From contig JBMNKZ010000014.1 of NCBI GenBank assembly GCA_050952465.1, positions 124,001 to 188,000 of the forward strand: a stretch of 64,000 bases of DNA, in the 5' to 3' direction. Within the stretch, counting starts at the first letter, position 1. Each line of letters opens with the position of its first letter. Position numbers and translations under genes: made by a program. Positions 15,049 to 22,971 of the stretch are shown piece after piece. This DNA comes from DUPU01 sp050952465. Lineage in GTDB: Bacteria; Bacillota; Dehalobacteriia; Dehalobacteriales; Dehalobacteriaceae. The notes below the pieces were generated by a model. The model did no database searches and had not been told where the DNA came from. It saw only the letters and a program-made list of their open reading frames with translations.

Positions 15049-16686
15049 CTAACTAAACTTTCTCAAAGGCTTTATTCCATACTTTTTAATTTTATTTAAA
15101 AGAGTAACATGGGAAATACCCAAAACTTTGGCCGCCCCACGAATACTTCCGGAATTTTTCAATGCCTGAAGCAGCAGCTTTTGTTCATAATCCCCAATTA
15201 GCTTGTTCAAGGTTTGATCTTCACTCGCCAAAATTTCATCCCTGGCACCAGATTCTTTGATATGGTTCTTACCTTCTTCATCATAATGATCAAGTAAAAT
15301 ATTTTCTACCATAATAGTACTACCATCAGTGAGGATCATGGCTCGTTCCAAGACATTTTCCAATTCACGAACGTTACCGGGCCAATGATATTCCATTAGT
15401 CGATTTAACGCTTCCTGAGAAATGTTTTCCACCTTTTTATTTAAACGGGAATTAAGGTTTTTTACCAAATGCTTTGCGAGTAACGCAATATCTTCTTTCC
15501 TTTGACGCAGGGGAGGGATAATAATAGGCACTACATTAAGGCGGTAATAAAGATCCTCCCGAAAAGCCCCGGTTTTTATCATATCTTCTAAATTTCGATT
15601 AGTAGCAGCAATTATTCTTACATTTACGGAATGTTCTTCCGGGTTTCCTATTCTTCTCACCTGACCTTCCTGAAGTACCCGGAGTAATTTTACTTGTAAA
15701 TGGGGAGACAATTCCCCTATTTCATCCAAGAACAGCGTCCCGTTATTAGCATATTCAATGAGTCCAGCTTTGCCGCCTTTAATAGCACCGGTAAAAGCTC
15801 CTTCTGCATAACCAAAAAGCTCGCTTTCCAGCAAACTTTCCGGGAGAGCAGCACAGTTAATGGGAACAAAGGGTTTTTCACTCCGAAAACTTTCCATATG
15901 AATGGCTTGGGCAAAAAGTTCTTTTCCTGTACCGCTTTCCCCTCGGATTAAAACGGTGGAATCACCTTTTGCCACAACTTTTCCTAGATCCAGCACCTTT
16001 TTTAATGACTCGCTGCACCCCAAAATATCACTAAAAGTTTTCAGCAATGGCTTGGTTACAGAATAAACAAGCCTTTTTACTTCCGACATATCTTTGATAC
16101 AGAATACAGCACCAATATTTTCTCCCCGTTCGTTAACTAGAGGCCGGCTGGAAGCAAGTACCTTGATTTGCCCATAAGGCATGGGCAGGCTGATTTTTTT
16201 ATGATTTGTGGAAATTCCCTCTTCCAGAGCTTTGGCGACCAAAACATTTGTCCATTGGGCTTCTCTGAAGTTTTTCCCCAGTACATCCTCAGCCGGTATT
16301 TTTAAAATATTCTCAGCTGCTGGGTTAAATGCGGTGATTATTTCGGCCGCATTTAAAGCAATAATCCCTTCACTTACGGCATCCAGCACTGCTTTGATTT
16401 TAGACTCTCTTTCCTCCGCAGGCATTAAAGAAACCAGTCTAATATCGGTAACACCCGGGACCTGTCTTAATTCATGCATGAGTTTGTCAATCACCATTAT
16501 AAAATTAGATGTATTAATATCTTTTATGCGAATGAAAAGGCAACCGGCTTCAATTTCCAAAGACAAGATATTTAAACCCCAGTCAAAAATGACCCGGGAT
16601 ATATCTAGGACAAATCCGATTCGGTCTCTAAAACAAATTTGCAGCTTTGGACTATCCAAGAAAAAACCCCCGTTCACAGGTTTCAT
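15049..16686 (-). CDS. Sigma-54-dependent activator, ACT-PAS-AAA+-HTH (TyrR-like)
   Basis: 545 residues. An N-terminal ACT-like domain (about 12-80), a PAS domain (about 95-190), an AAA+ domain with Walker A GESGTGKE (about 245-252) and the sigma-54-contact loop GAFTGA (near 297), and a C-terminal Fis-type HTH (about 510-540). The architecture matches TyrR-type regulators but with an intact sigma-54 loop, so it should activate RpoN promoters. Position and sites point to the adjacent pnt operon as its target. The ATG at 16686 has no Shine-Dalgarno; a TTG at 16659 preceded by GGGGG is an alternative start. The ligand may be an amino acid (ACT domain, inference). Confidence 0.92.
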   Translation of the reverse strand: MKPVNGGFFLDSPKLQICFRDRIGFVLDISRVIFDWGLNILSLEIEAGCLFIRIKDINTSNFIMVIDKLMHELRQVPGVTDIRLVSLMPAEERESKIKAVLDAVSEGIIALNAAEIITAFNPAAENILKIPAEDVLGKNFREAQWTNVLVAKALEEGISTNHKKISLPMPYGQIKVLASSRPLVNERGENIGAVFCIKDMSEVKRLVYSVTKPLLKTFSDILGCSESLKKVLDLGKVVAKGDSTVLIRGESGTGKELFAQAIHMESFRSEKPFVPINCAALPESLLESELFGYAEGAFTGAIKGGKAGLIEYANNGTLFLDEIGELSPHLQVKLLRVLQEGQVRRIGNPEEHSVNVRIIAATNRNLEDMIKTGAFREDLYYRLNVVPIIIPPLRQRKEDIALLAKHLVKNLNSRLNKKVENISQEALNRLMEYHWPGNVRELENVLERAMILTDGSTIMVENILLDHYDEEGKNHIKESGARDEILASEDQTLNKLIGDYEQKLLLQALKNSGSIRGAAKVLGISHVTLLNKIKKYGIKPLRKFS

Positions 16687-16818
16687 GATGTGATAACAAT
16701 TCTATAATTAATAGCTCTTTTCCTGCCAAAATAATTAATGATTGGATTAATTGGAACTCACAAAATAATATAAAACACTGGTTTTGTCAGATTATTTTAT
16801 ATAGTGGAATTAAAGATA

Positions 16819-16859
16819 TAAAAAAAACACCGGAAATATAAATAATTCCAGGTGTTTTA
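16819..16859 (-). terminator. Terminator after rnpB
   Basis: On the minus strand an AAAACACC.GGAA / TTCC.GGTGTTTT hairpin is followed by a run of T residues. Confidence 0.75.
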
Positions 16860-16870
16860 CCCAAATAAAA

Positions 16871-17241
16871 AGGCAACTGACCAAATCTATAAGCCGAGTT
16901 TTGTTGTAAGTGATCATCTATCTGGGATGCCAGTTGCCTAGCACCTCTAGCAACCTAACCCGGGAGCAGGACGGGCCGCCCCATTGCTCCCCTATTCGGT
17001 CTTGCACCGGGTGGGGTTTACCTAGCCAGCCAGTCACCTGGCTGCTGGTGCGCTCTTACCGCACCGTTCCATCCTTGCCGTCCGGCTAATGCCGTCTTAG
17101 GCGGTCTACATGTCTGTGGCACTTTCCTTGAGGTCACCCTCACTGGCCGTTAGCCAGCACCCTGCCCTATGGAGCTCGGACTTTCCTCAGACAGGACCTT
17201 TCGGTACTCTGCCCGCGATCACTCAATTTACTCAATTGCCC
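16871..17241 (-). ncRNA. rnpB: RNase P RNA (bacterial class A)
   Basis: The minus strand shows the conserved core: GAGGAAAGTCCGAGCTC near the 5' side, AGGGTGCTGGCTAACGG, CCGCCTAAGACGGC, GGTAAACCCCACCCGG and ACAAAACTCGGCTTATAG near the 3' end. The ends pair as P1 (GGCAATTGA with TCAGTTGCC), which sets the boundaries. It is the catalytic RNA that matures tRNA 5' ends. Confidence 0.95.
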
Positions 17242-17323
17242 TCTATTAACTTGGATTGTTAGTATAACACTTCCCAATGAGAAATGCAAGTTTTTCGTGC
17301 GGTTTTTATCATAAATATTATTC

Positions 17324-18085
17324 CTATAGCATTTTTTCGAGGAATACCTTAATCCTCGGGTGCGTAGGATTATCAAAAAACTCCTTAGGAGAAGCATCGG
17401 CAATAATTTGTTTATTATCCATAAAAATTATCCGATCGGCTACTTCCCGGGCAAAGGACATTTCATGGGTCACAACCACCATGGTCATATGTTCCTCAGC
17501 CAGTTTTTTAATTACCTCCAAAACTTCGCCTACCAGTTCCGGATCTAAAGCAGAAGTAGGCTCATCAAAAAGCATAATATCCGGGTTCATAGCTAAAGCC
17601 CGGGCAATGGCCACCCTTTGTCTTTGTCCCCCGGAAAGCTTGGAAGGGTAGATATCCTTTTTGTCAATAAGGCCAACTTTTTCCAGTTGGGCCTCCCCAA
17701 TAGCAATGGCTTTTGCCTTACTCATCTTGGCAACGGTTATGGGAGCCTCAATAACATTACCTAGAGCGGTTTTATGTGGAAAAAGATTGAAGTTTTGAAA
17801 AACCATGCCCATTTTACGTAAAATAGCTTTAACCTCCTTGGGCGAAACGGGGGTTATGCCTGGAGCGTTAATAGCTTCTATTACTACCCCTTCAACCTCT
17901 ATCACTCCACTGTCAATTCTCTCTAACTGGTTCATGCAGCGGAGCAGAGTGCTTTTGCCCGAACCGCTTGGGCCAATGACGGCAATGATTTGACCCTTCT
18001 TTACTTCAAGGCAAACATTTTCTAGTACCAGCAATTCACCAAAGCTCTTACAGATATTTGTCATTTTGATCATCGTTTCCGCCAT
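17324..18085 (-). CDS. Polar amino-acid ABC transporter ATP-binding protein
   Basis: About 253 residues with Walker A GPSGSGKST, signature LSGGQRQRVAIARAL and Walker B IMLFDEP, closest in layout to GlnQ/HisP-type ATPases. It energises uptake through the two permeases encoded directly upstream. ATG at 18085 with AGGGAG 7 bp before is preferred; a GTG two codons earlier is possible. The four-gene operon (binding protein, two permeases, ATPase) starts at 20327. Confidence 0.94.
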   Translation of the reverse strand: MAETMIKMTNICKSFGELLVLENVCLEVKKGQIIAVIGPSGSGKSTLLRCMNQLERIDSGVIEVEGVVIEAINAPGITPVSPKEVKAILRKMGMVFQNFNLFPHKTALGNVIEAPITVAKMSKAKAIAIGEAQLEKVGLIDKKDIYPSKLSGGQRQRVAIARALAMNPDIMLFDEPTSALDPELVGEVLEVIKKLAEEHMTMVVVTHEMSFAREVADRIIFMDNKQIIADASPKEFFDNPTHPRIKVFLEKML

Positions 18086-18096
18086 ATGCACACTCC

Positions 18097-18738
18097 CTAA
18101 TCGTAGATAGAATATTTCTCCTCAAGCTTAGCAAAAATCCTTACCAGAAGGGACGAAATAAGTAAGTATATCAAGAAAACGACTACAAATGGGGAAATCC
18201 TGAAATCCATCATCACCAATTCCTTCGCATTCCTGAGCAAATCACCCACGGCAATTGTGGCAACTAAAGCCGTATCTTTGACTAAAATAATTGCTTCACT
18301 ACAGGTCGTAGGCAACACCCGGCGTATAGTTTGGGGAATTATGATCCTTAACATGGTCTGGGGATAGGTAAGACCTAGTACCTTAGCTGCTTCATATTGG
18401 CCTTTGTCTATAGAAATAATGCCTCCCCTGATAATTTCTGCTTCATATGCCGCCACGCTAAGGACAAATGTCATTAAGGCAACAGTGAAAGGTTCCAAGG
18501 TAATCCCAATTAGGGGCAAACCAAAATATGCAAAATAAAGTTGAAGAAGGAGTGGTGTGCCCCTAAATACCCAGGTGTAAAAGCCAAGAATCCTTTTGAT
18601 TATTGCCGGGCCGGAAACTTTAAGTATCGCAACCAGTATGGATAATGGAAAGGCAAAAAGAACGGTCCAAAAATACAGTTTCCCTGTAAATAAAAGTCCC
18701 TCCATAATAAACGGCATTTTACTCCATATATATTCCAT
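18097..18738 (-). CDS. Polar amino-acid ABC transporter permease (second copy)
   Basis: About 213 residues, HisM/GlnP-type inner-membrane permease with five hydrophobic segments. The EAA loop reads YEAAKVLGLTYPQTMLRIIIPQ. It is a clear paralogue of the next gene (18762-19406), so the transporter probably uses a heterodimeric membrane channel. ATG 18738 is chosen because GGGGGG precedes it; a TTG six codons earlier lacks a ribosome-binding site. Confidence 0.93.
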   Translation of the reverse strand: MEYIWSKMPFIMEGLLFTGKLYFWTVLFAFPLSILVAILKVSGPAIIKRILGFYTWVFRGTPLLLQLYFAYFGLPLIGITLEPFTVALMTFVLSVAAYEAEIIRGGIISIDKGQYEAAKVLGLTYPQTMLRIIIPQTIRRVLPTTCSEAIILVKDTALVATIAVGDLLRNAKELVMMDFRISPFVVVFLIYLLISSLLVRIFAKLEEKYSIYD

Positions 18739-18761
18739 TAGATATTTGCCCCCCAAACCGC

Positions 18762-19406
18762 CTAATCATAATACGCAGCTTTTTTCTCCAGTTCCCCAAA
18801 AAGTTTCACAAAAACAGAAGAAATAATTAAATAAAGCATAAATGCAATGATATAGGCGACAATGCTATAATCTCTGGTAGCAATAAGTTTTGCGGCACGC
18901 AGTAAATCATGCATACTTATTGTAGTAAGAAGGGCGGTATCCTTCACTAGGTTGATGGCCTCACTGCAGGTCGGCGGCAAAGCCATCCTGATGGATTGAG
19001 GAAGAATAATTCTAAACATCGTTTGCCAATAGGACATCCCCAAAACTTTTGCTGCTTCATATTGGCCCTTATCTACAGATTGAATAGCGGCACGCATTAT
19101 TTCCGTAATATAGGCGGCCATATTCAGAACATACACTAAAACAGCGGCCACAAATAAAGGCAAGCGAATCCCAATTACAGGAAGCCCAAATACTACAATG
19201 AAAAGCTGCAGAAGCAATGGAGTACCACGCCATGCCCATGTATAGATACCGAGAACTCCTTTAAGAATTTTTGGGCCGGCTACCTTACCGATTGCAGCTA
19301 GAACAGCTAAAGGGATAGCGAAAATTATTGTTACTACATATACTTTTGCCGTTGTCCAAAGTCCCTCTAGCAAAAATGGCATGATTCGGATTACGTAGTC
19401 AAACAT
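18762..19406 (-). CDS. Polar amino-acid ABC transporter permease (first copy)
   Basis: About 214 residues, same family as the preceding entry, EAA loop YEAAKVLGMSYWQTMFRIILPQ. ATG 19406 follows AAGGGG; the upstream ATG at 19430 has no Shine-Dalgarno. It sits between the binding-protein and second permease genes in the operon. Confidence 0.93.
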   Translation of the reverse strand: MFDYVIRIMPFLLEGLWTTAKVYVVTIIFAIPLAVLAAIGKVAGPKILKGVLGIYTWAWRGTPLLLQLFIVVFGLPVIGIRLPLFVAAVLVYVLNMAAYITEIMRAAIQSVDKGQYEAAKVLGMSYWQTMFRIILPQSIRMALPPTCSEAINLVKDTALLTTISMHDLLRAAKLIATRDYSIVAYIIAFMLYLIISSVFVKLFGELEKKAAYYD

Positions 19407-19454
19407 TATCTGTTTTTCCCCTTGCCCCATTTAAAATATTTTTATCTTATAAGT

Positions 19455-20327
19455 TTACTTGACAATTAAGTCCTCGCCAAACCATTCAGTGCAAATCTTT
19501 CCGGCAGTGCCATCTGCTTTCATTTCATCCAGGGTCTGATTAAGCAGCTCTGCAAAAGCCTTGTCAGTTTTCCTAATGCCAACAGCCATTTGCTCAGTGC
19601 CAAAGTTATCCCCTTCACCGGTCATAACATCATATGTTCCAGGGCGCTTAGCATTATAATAATAGAAAGCAATTCCATCAATACATACGGCATCAATCCG
19701 GCCGTTTTCCAGATCCATTAAAGCCTCACTGAAGGTGGGATACTTTTTAATTTCTTTAAGGCTTTCAGCGGTTTTCGCATCTGCGGATACAGCAACTTCA
19801 CTGCTGCTTCCCAGTTGATATCCAAGAATCTTACCGGCTAAATCAGCCTTAGTCCTTAAGGGAGAACCCTTCATGGTAACTATGATTTGATTATTATCAA
19901 TATAAGGCTTTGAAAAGTCAATGACCTGTTTGCGTTCTTCGGTAATGGAAAGACCATTCCAAATCAGGTCTATGTCACCATTCCTCAAGCTCATAGTTAC
20001 CCCATCCCATTCAACCGGCTGAAACTTAACTTCCACACCCATTCTTTTTGCCGCCTCTTTTGCCATGTCAATGTCAAATCCAACAATCTCGCCCTTGTCA
20101 TCCCTAAAGCCCATAGGCGGGAAATTATCATCTAAACCCACAATAAAATATCCTTTTGCTTTAATGTCCTCCCATGAGGTGTCAGTATTAGAGTCAGAAT
20201 CCTGGTTCTGGGTTTCTTTTTGGTCGGTATCGCTGCTATCGGTACTACTACCCCCACCGCCACACCCAGCCAAAAAGAGGGCAAAAATACTTACCATCGC
20301 CAACAAAACAAAAAGCTTTTTCTTCAT
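19455..20327 (-). CDS. Amino-acid ABC transporter substrate-binding lipoprotein
   Basis: About 290 residues. A signal peptide ends in the lipobox LFLAGC, followed by a Gly/Ser/Asp-rich tether, then an SBP_bac_3 fold (VGLDDNFPPMGFRD, GFDIDMAKEAAKRMG, DLIWNGLSITEERKQ). The Arg of TEERK and the later Asp are typical amino-acid contacts. It is the first gene of the ABC operon. The promoter at 20599-20627 shares an operator-like motif with the hisC promoter, suggesting the substrate may be an aromatic or related amino acid (inference). Confidence 0.92.
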   Translation of the reverse strand: MKKKLFVLLAMVSIFALFLAGCGGGGSSTDSSDTDQKETQNQDSDSNTDTSWEDIKAKGYFIVGLDDNFPPMGFRDDKGEIVGFDIDMAKEAAKRMGVEVKFQPVEWDGVTMSLRNGDIDLIWNGLSITEERKQVIDFSKPYIDNNQIIVTMKGSPLRTKADLAGKILGYQLGSSSEVAVSADAKTAESLKEIKKYPTFSEALMDLENGRIDAVCIDGIAFYYYNAKRPGTYDVMTGEGDNFGTEQMAVGIRKTDKAFAELLNQTLDEMKADGTAGKICTEWFGEDLIVK

Positions 20328-20598
20328 TATGATCAAACCTCTCTTTTTAATTAATTTTTATAACAAAACACTTTTAGTTTTACTAAAAATGTCATGCTAT
20401 ACTATTGGATACTTCCGTAGACACTACTAAACTAACTTTTTCTTTTCTAACTAGCGGCCGAACCATTTTCCATTTATTTACTATTCTGCATAAGATTTAA
20501 TTTACCTTCCATATAATTGTATTTGTGTTACTACATTCCTATTCTTTTGTTTATGTATCTTCTCATTATGCTCATTTGCACTGACAAACTTATAGGTT

Positions 20599-20650
20599 AT
20601 TGTACATTAAAAATCATTATAATTCAATGGTTTAACTTGTTAACGCGCTA
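20599..20650 (-). promoter_or_regulatory. Promoter and GTTTAAC-motif operator of the ABC transporter operon
   Basis: Minus strand: -35 TTGAAT (20622-20627), 17 bp, -10 TACAAT (20599-20604). Directly upstream of the -35 is CGCGTTAACAAGTTAAACCA (about 20628-20648). The hisC promoter has the same arrangement. The remaining leader (20328-20598) holds nothing else I recognise. Confidence 0.65.
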
Positions 20651-20658
20651 AAGTCATT

Positions 20659-21792
20659 TTAACTAATTAGTCTATTAGCCCATTTTATTTCCTTTAATAT
20701 ACAGATAAGGGACTCGATTAACTTCTTGTTTTGATCCATGGTTCCAATTGTGACTCGGGCAAACTGCGGTAACTTCCATAATCCCCCTGGCCGAATAATA
20801 ATTCCTTTCTCCAATAATCGTTGAAAAACAAGCTGAGCATCCATATTTAAATTTACAAAAAGAAAATTTGTATGTGATGGACAGCAAGACATACCAAGTT
20901 TTAAAAACTCATAATTTAGATATTGTTTTCCTTTTTTATTTGTCTCCAAAACCGTATTAATAAAATTATGATCTTCTAAAGCCGCCAATGCTCCGGTTTG
21001 AGCCAACTTGTTAGTTGAAAAAGGTTCCACAACTTTTCGTAACATATCAATCAGGCGTTTCGGACCAATGGCATATCCCACCCGGATACCTGCTAAACCA
21101 TAAATCTTAGAGAAGGTGCGCACCAGGATCACATTTTTCCCTTCGCGGATATAACTTATGGTCTGGGGGAAGTCTTTTTCCGTTACATATTCTGCATAAG
21201 CCTCATCAAAAACTACTATACAGTCATCCGGGACCTTTTTCAGGAAATTCTTTATTTCTGCATCCGTTACGATAGTTCCCGTTGGATTATTGGGATTACA
21301 AATAAATATAATTTTTGTTTTCGGAGAAATCCTTTCCGCAATTGCTGTTAAATTAAAGGTAAAATTAGATAACGGTACTTTAATAATGTTGCCACCCATT
21401 ATTCTGGTTGCAATTTCATAAGCAGCAAAAGTAGGTTCTCCGGTAATTACCTCATCCCCTTCATTAATATATGCCTGGCCAATCAGCGTAAGAACATTAT
21501 CGGCCCCGTTGCTTAGAATCACCATGTCCTCATCAATTTTGAAATTCTCTGCAATTTTCTGGCGCAGCAACCGACTGCTTCCCTCAGGATAGAGATTAAT
21601 ATTAAAAACTTCCTGTCTCATGGCCTCAATCGCCTTTGGCGATGTTCCTAAAGGATTCTCGTTAGATGCAAGTTTTATTATTTCGGTCAGGCCATACTCT
21701 TCCTTTACTTCTTCCGCCGGTTTACCGGGCACATAGGCTAAAAGTTCACTGATGCCACACCTGGCCAAGCTTGTTTTTTCAATGTCCTTCAT
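20659..21792 (-). CDS. hisC: Histidinol-phosphate/aromatic aminotransferase (HisC family)
   Basis: 377 residues, class I/II PLP aminotransferase. Markers are LASNENPLG at the N-terminus, NPNNPTG near residue 167, and the PLP lysine in RTFSKIYGLAGIRVGY. HisC-type enzymes use histidinol phosphate and often aromatic amino acids. No other his gene is nearby, while IorAB for arylpyruvates is adjacent, so an aromatic transaminase role is at least as likely as histidine synthesis. It has its own promoter more than 400 bp upstream. Confidence 0.9.
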   Translation of the reverse strand: MKDIEKTSLARCGISELLAYVPGKPAEEVKEEYGLTEIIKLASNENPLGTSPKAIEAMRQEVFNINLYPEGSSRLLRQKIAENFKIDEDMVILSNGADNVLTLIGQAYINEGDEVITGEPTFAAYEIATRIMGGNIIKVPLSNFTFNLTAIAERISPKTKIIFICNPNNPTGTIVTDAEIKNFLKKVPDDCIVVFDEAYAEYVTEKDFPQTISYIREGKNVILVRTFSKIYGLAGIRVGYAIGPKRLIDMLRKVVEPFSTNKLAQTGALAALEDHNFINTVLETNKKGKQYLNYEFLKLGMSCCPSHTNFLFVNLNMDAQLVFQRLLEKGIIIRPGGLWKLPQFARVTIGTMDQNKKLIESLICILKEIKWANRLIS

Positions 21793-22210
21793 AAATCAAT
21801 CCCCCCGTATCCCCGAACTTGATGCTATCCCTAATATGCCTGCTAAATGGCAGAAGCTTATTGAATTATCTCAAAAGCTTATTCTTGATAAACAGTCGGT
21901 CTCTGCCACTTAGTCCATGGATGTCAAGGGCGAGCGGTTTTTGCTCGTTCATCGAAGGCGTAGCCGGAGACCCTTTACATCCTGTACATATTTATCCTTT
22001 TGTTGCCCGGTCTGTTATGACAGACCGGCTGCCTTCCGGCGAGGACGGGGTTTGGGGCTGGCCCCAAGGTTTTCATACCTTTAATAACGCTTTTTTGTTT
22101 TCCAAGTTGTATTTTTCTAACTGCCAATGCCAAAACGTGTTTTTCATATGCTAGTTAACACTATCTTTCTTTTCGTTTTAATGACGAAAATATATCTGAC
22201 TTTTTAATTA
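21793..22210. other. Long hisC leader/intergenic region of unknown content
   Basis: About 415 bp between hisC and its predicted promoter. It contains several GC-rich palindromic segments (for example CGGTCTGTCATAACAGACCG near 22010-22030 and GGGGCCAGCCCC near 22060). The plus strand has a 111-codon open frame (21819-22154) with no Shine-Dalgarno or family similarity I recognise. It lacks the T-box AGGGTGGNACCGCG and any riboswitch core. It could be a degenerate repeat or a structured leader. Confidence 0.4.
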
Positions 22211-22219
22211 TTGTTGCCT

Positions 22220-22273
22220 ATTCTACACTAAAATTTAGTTTTCTTCAATAGTTTAACGTGTTAAAGTACTAAA
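22220..22273 (-). promoter_or_regulatory. Promoter and GTTTAAC-motif operator of hisC
   Basis: Minus strand: -35 TTGAAG (22243-22248), 17 bp, -10 TAGAAT (22220-22225). Immediately upstream is TACTTTAACACGTTAAACTA, matching the transporter-operon site at about 20 of 25 positions and in the same position relative to the -35. Confidence 0.65.
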
Positions 22274-22288
22274 TTTTTTAGAGAAATG

Positions 22289-22326
22289 AAAAGGCCATAC
22301 TACTATTTCAGTAGTACAGCCCTTTT
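22289..22326 (-). terminator. Terminator after iorB (bidirectional)
   Basis: AAAAGGC.ATACTACT pairs with AGTAGTA.AGCC.TTTT around a 5-nt loop, flanked by A and T runs. It lies 37 bp beyond the iorB stop. Confidence 0.8.
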
Positions 22327-22362
22327 TCTTCCAGTCCTCTCTCCATGAGATCGATAGGTTTT

Positions 22363-22971
22363 TTAATTCCGGCTTATCGCTCCTGTTGAAAATCCAGCCT
22401 TAAAGGCAAAAATATTTTCTTCCGCTCCTTTAGGCCAGCGTTCCTTGATGGCGGAAATCATTTCTTCCTCACTAAAAATTTCTTTCAGTCCGGTCTGCGC
22501 TAGGGTGGCACCCAAAACATAGATATTTTCCCGCACTTTTCTTCCCTGATACTCTGGAAGTTTAGCCGGATCCAAATAAGCCACCTTTCCCTTAATCTTA
22601 TCTACCTCTCCCCATACATCTTCTACGCTGGGATAGGGGGCTTTACCCAGCATTACTGCCGTAGGTGCCCAAACAGAACCATAAATAAGGAAATCTGCTC
22701 CTTCCTTAGCATAACGCAAAGCCTTCAATGTTTCCGATAATTCCATGGAAATAACCAAATCAGCACCCTGATTAGGAATGCTGGGACCAACATTTTCCTG
22801 GCCTAATCTTAATTGGGCTTTCACAAAACCGCCTCTTTGGGACATACCCTTGGTGGGATAGAAATTAGCAGCAATACCTTTTTTAAAGGCAGCTTCGGTA
22901 ATTAATTCCCCAATGGTCAATACACCCTGGCCGCCTACACCCACTATATAAATATCATATGATTTATTCAT
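22363..22971 (-). CDS. iorB: Indolepyruvate:ferredoxin oxidoreductase beta subunit
   Basis: 202 residues, gamma-domain of the 2-oxoacid:ferredoxin oxidoreductase family, with VGVGGQGVLTIGE at the N-terminus and GMSQRGG near residue 43. With IorA it oxidises indolepyruvate and other arylpyruvates to the acyl-CoA while reducing ferredoxin. Its ATG abuts the iorA stop, so the two are translationally coupled. Confidence 0.95.
   Translation of the reverse strand: MNKSYDIYIVGVGGQGVLTIGELITEAAFKKGIAANFYPTKGMSQRGGFVKAQLRLGQENVGPSIPNQGADLVISMELSETLKALRYAKEGADFLIYGSVWAPTAVMLGKAPYPSVEDVWGEVDKIKGKVAYLDPAKLPEYQGRKVRENIYVLGATLAQTGLKEIFSEEEMISAIKERWPKGAEENIFAFKAGFSTGAISRN

Noticed and set aside
15049..16686. 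NtrC-like response regulator
   Set aside because: The N-terminus is ACT plus PAS rather than a receiver domain with a phospho-acceptor Asp; TyrR-like architecture fits better.
21819..22154. 111-codon plus-strand open frame
   Set aside because: No Shine-Dalgarno, unusual composition, and it lies in the hisC leader full of palindromes; kept only as an unexplained region.
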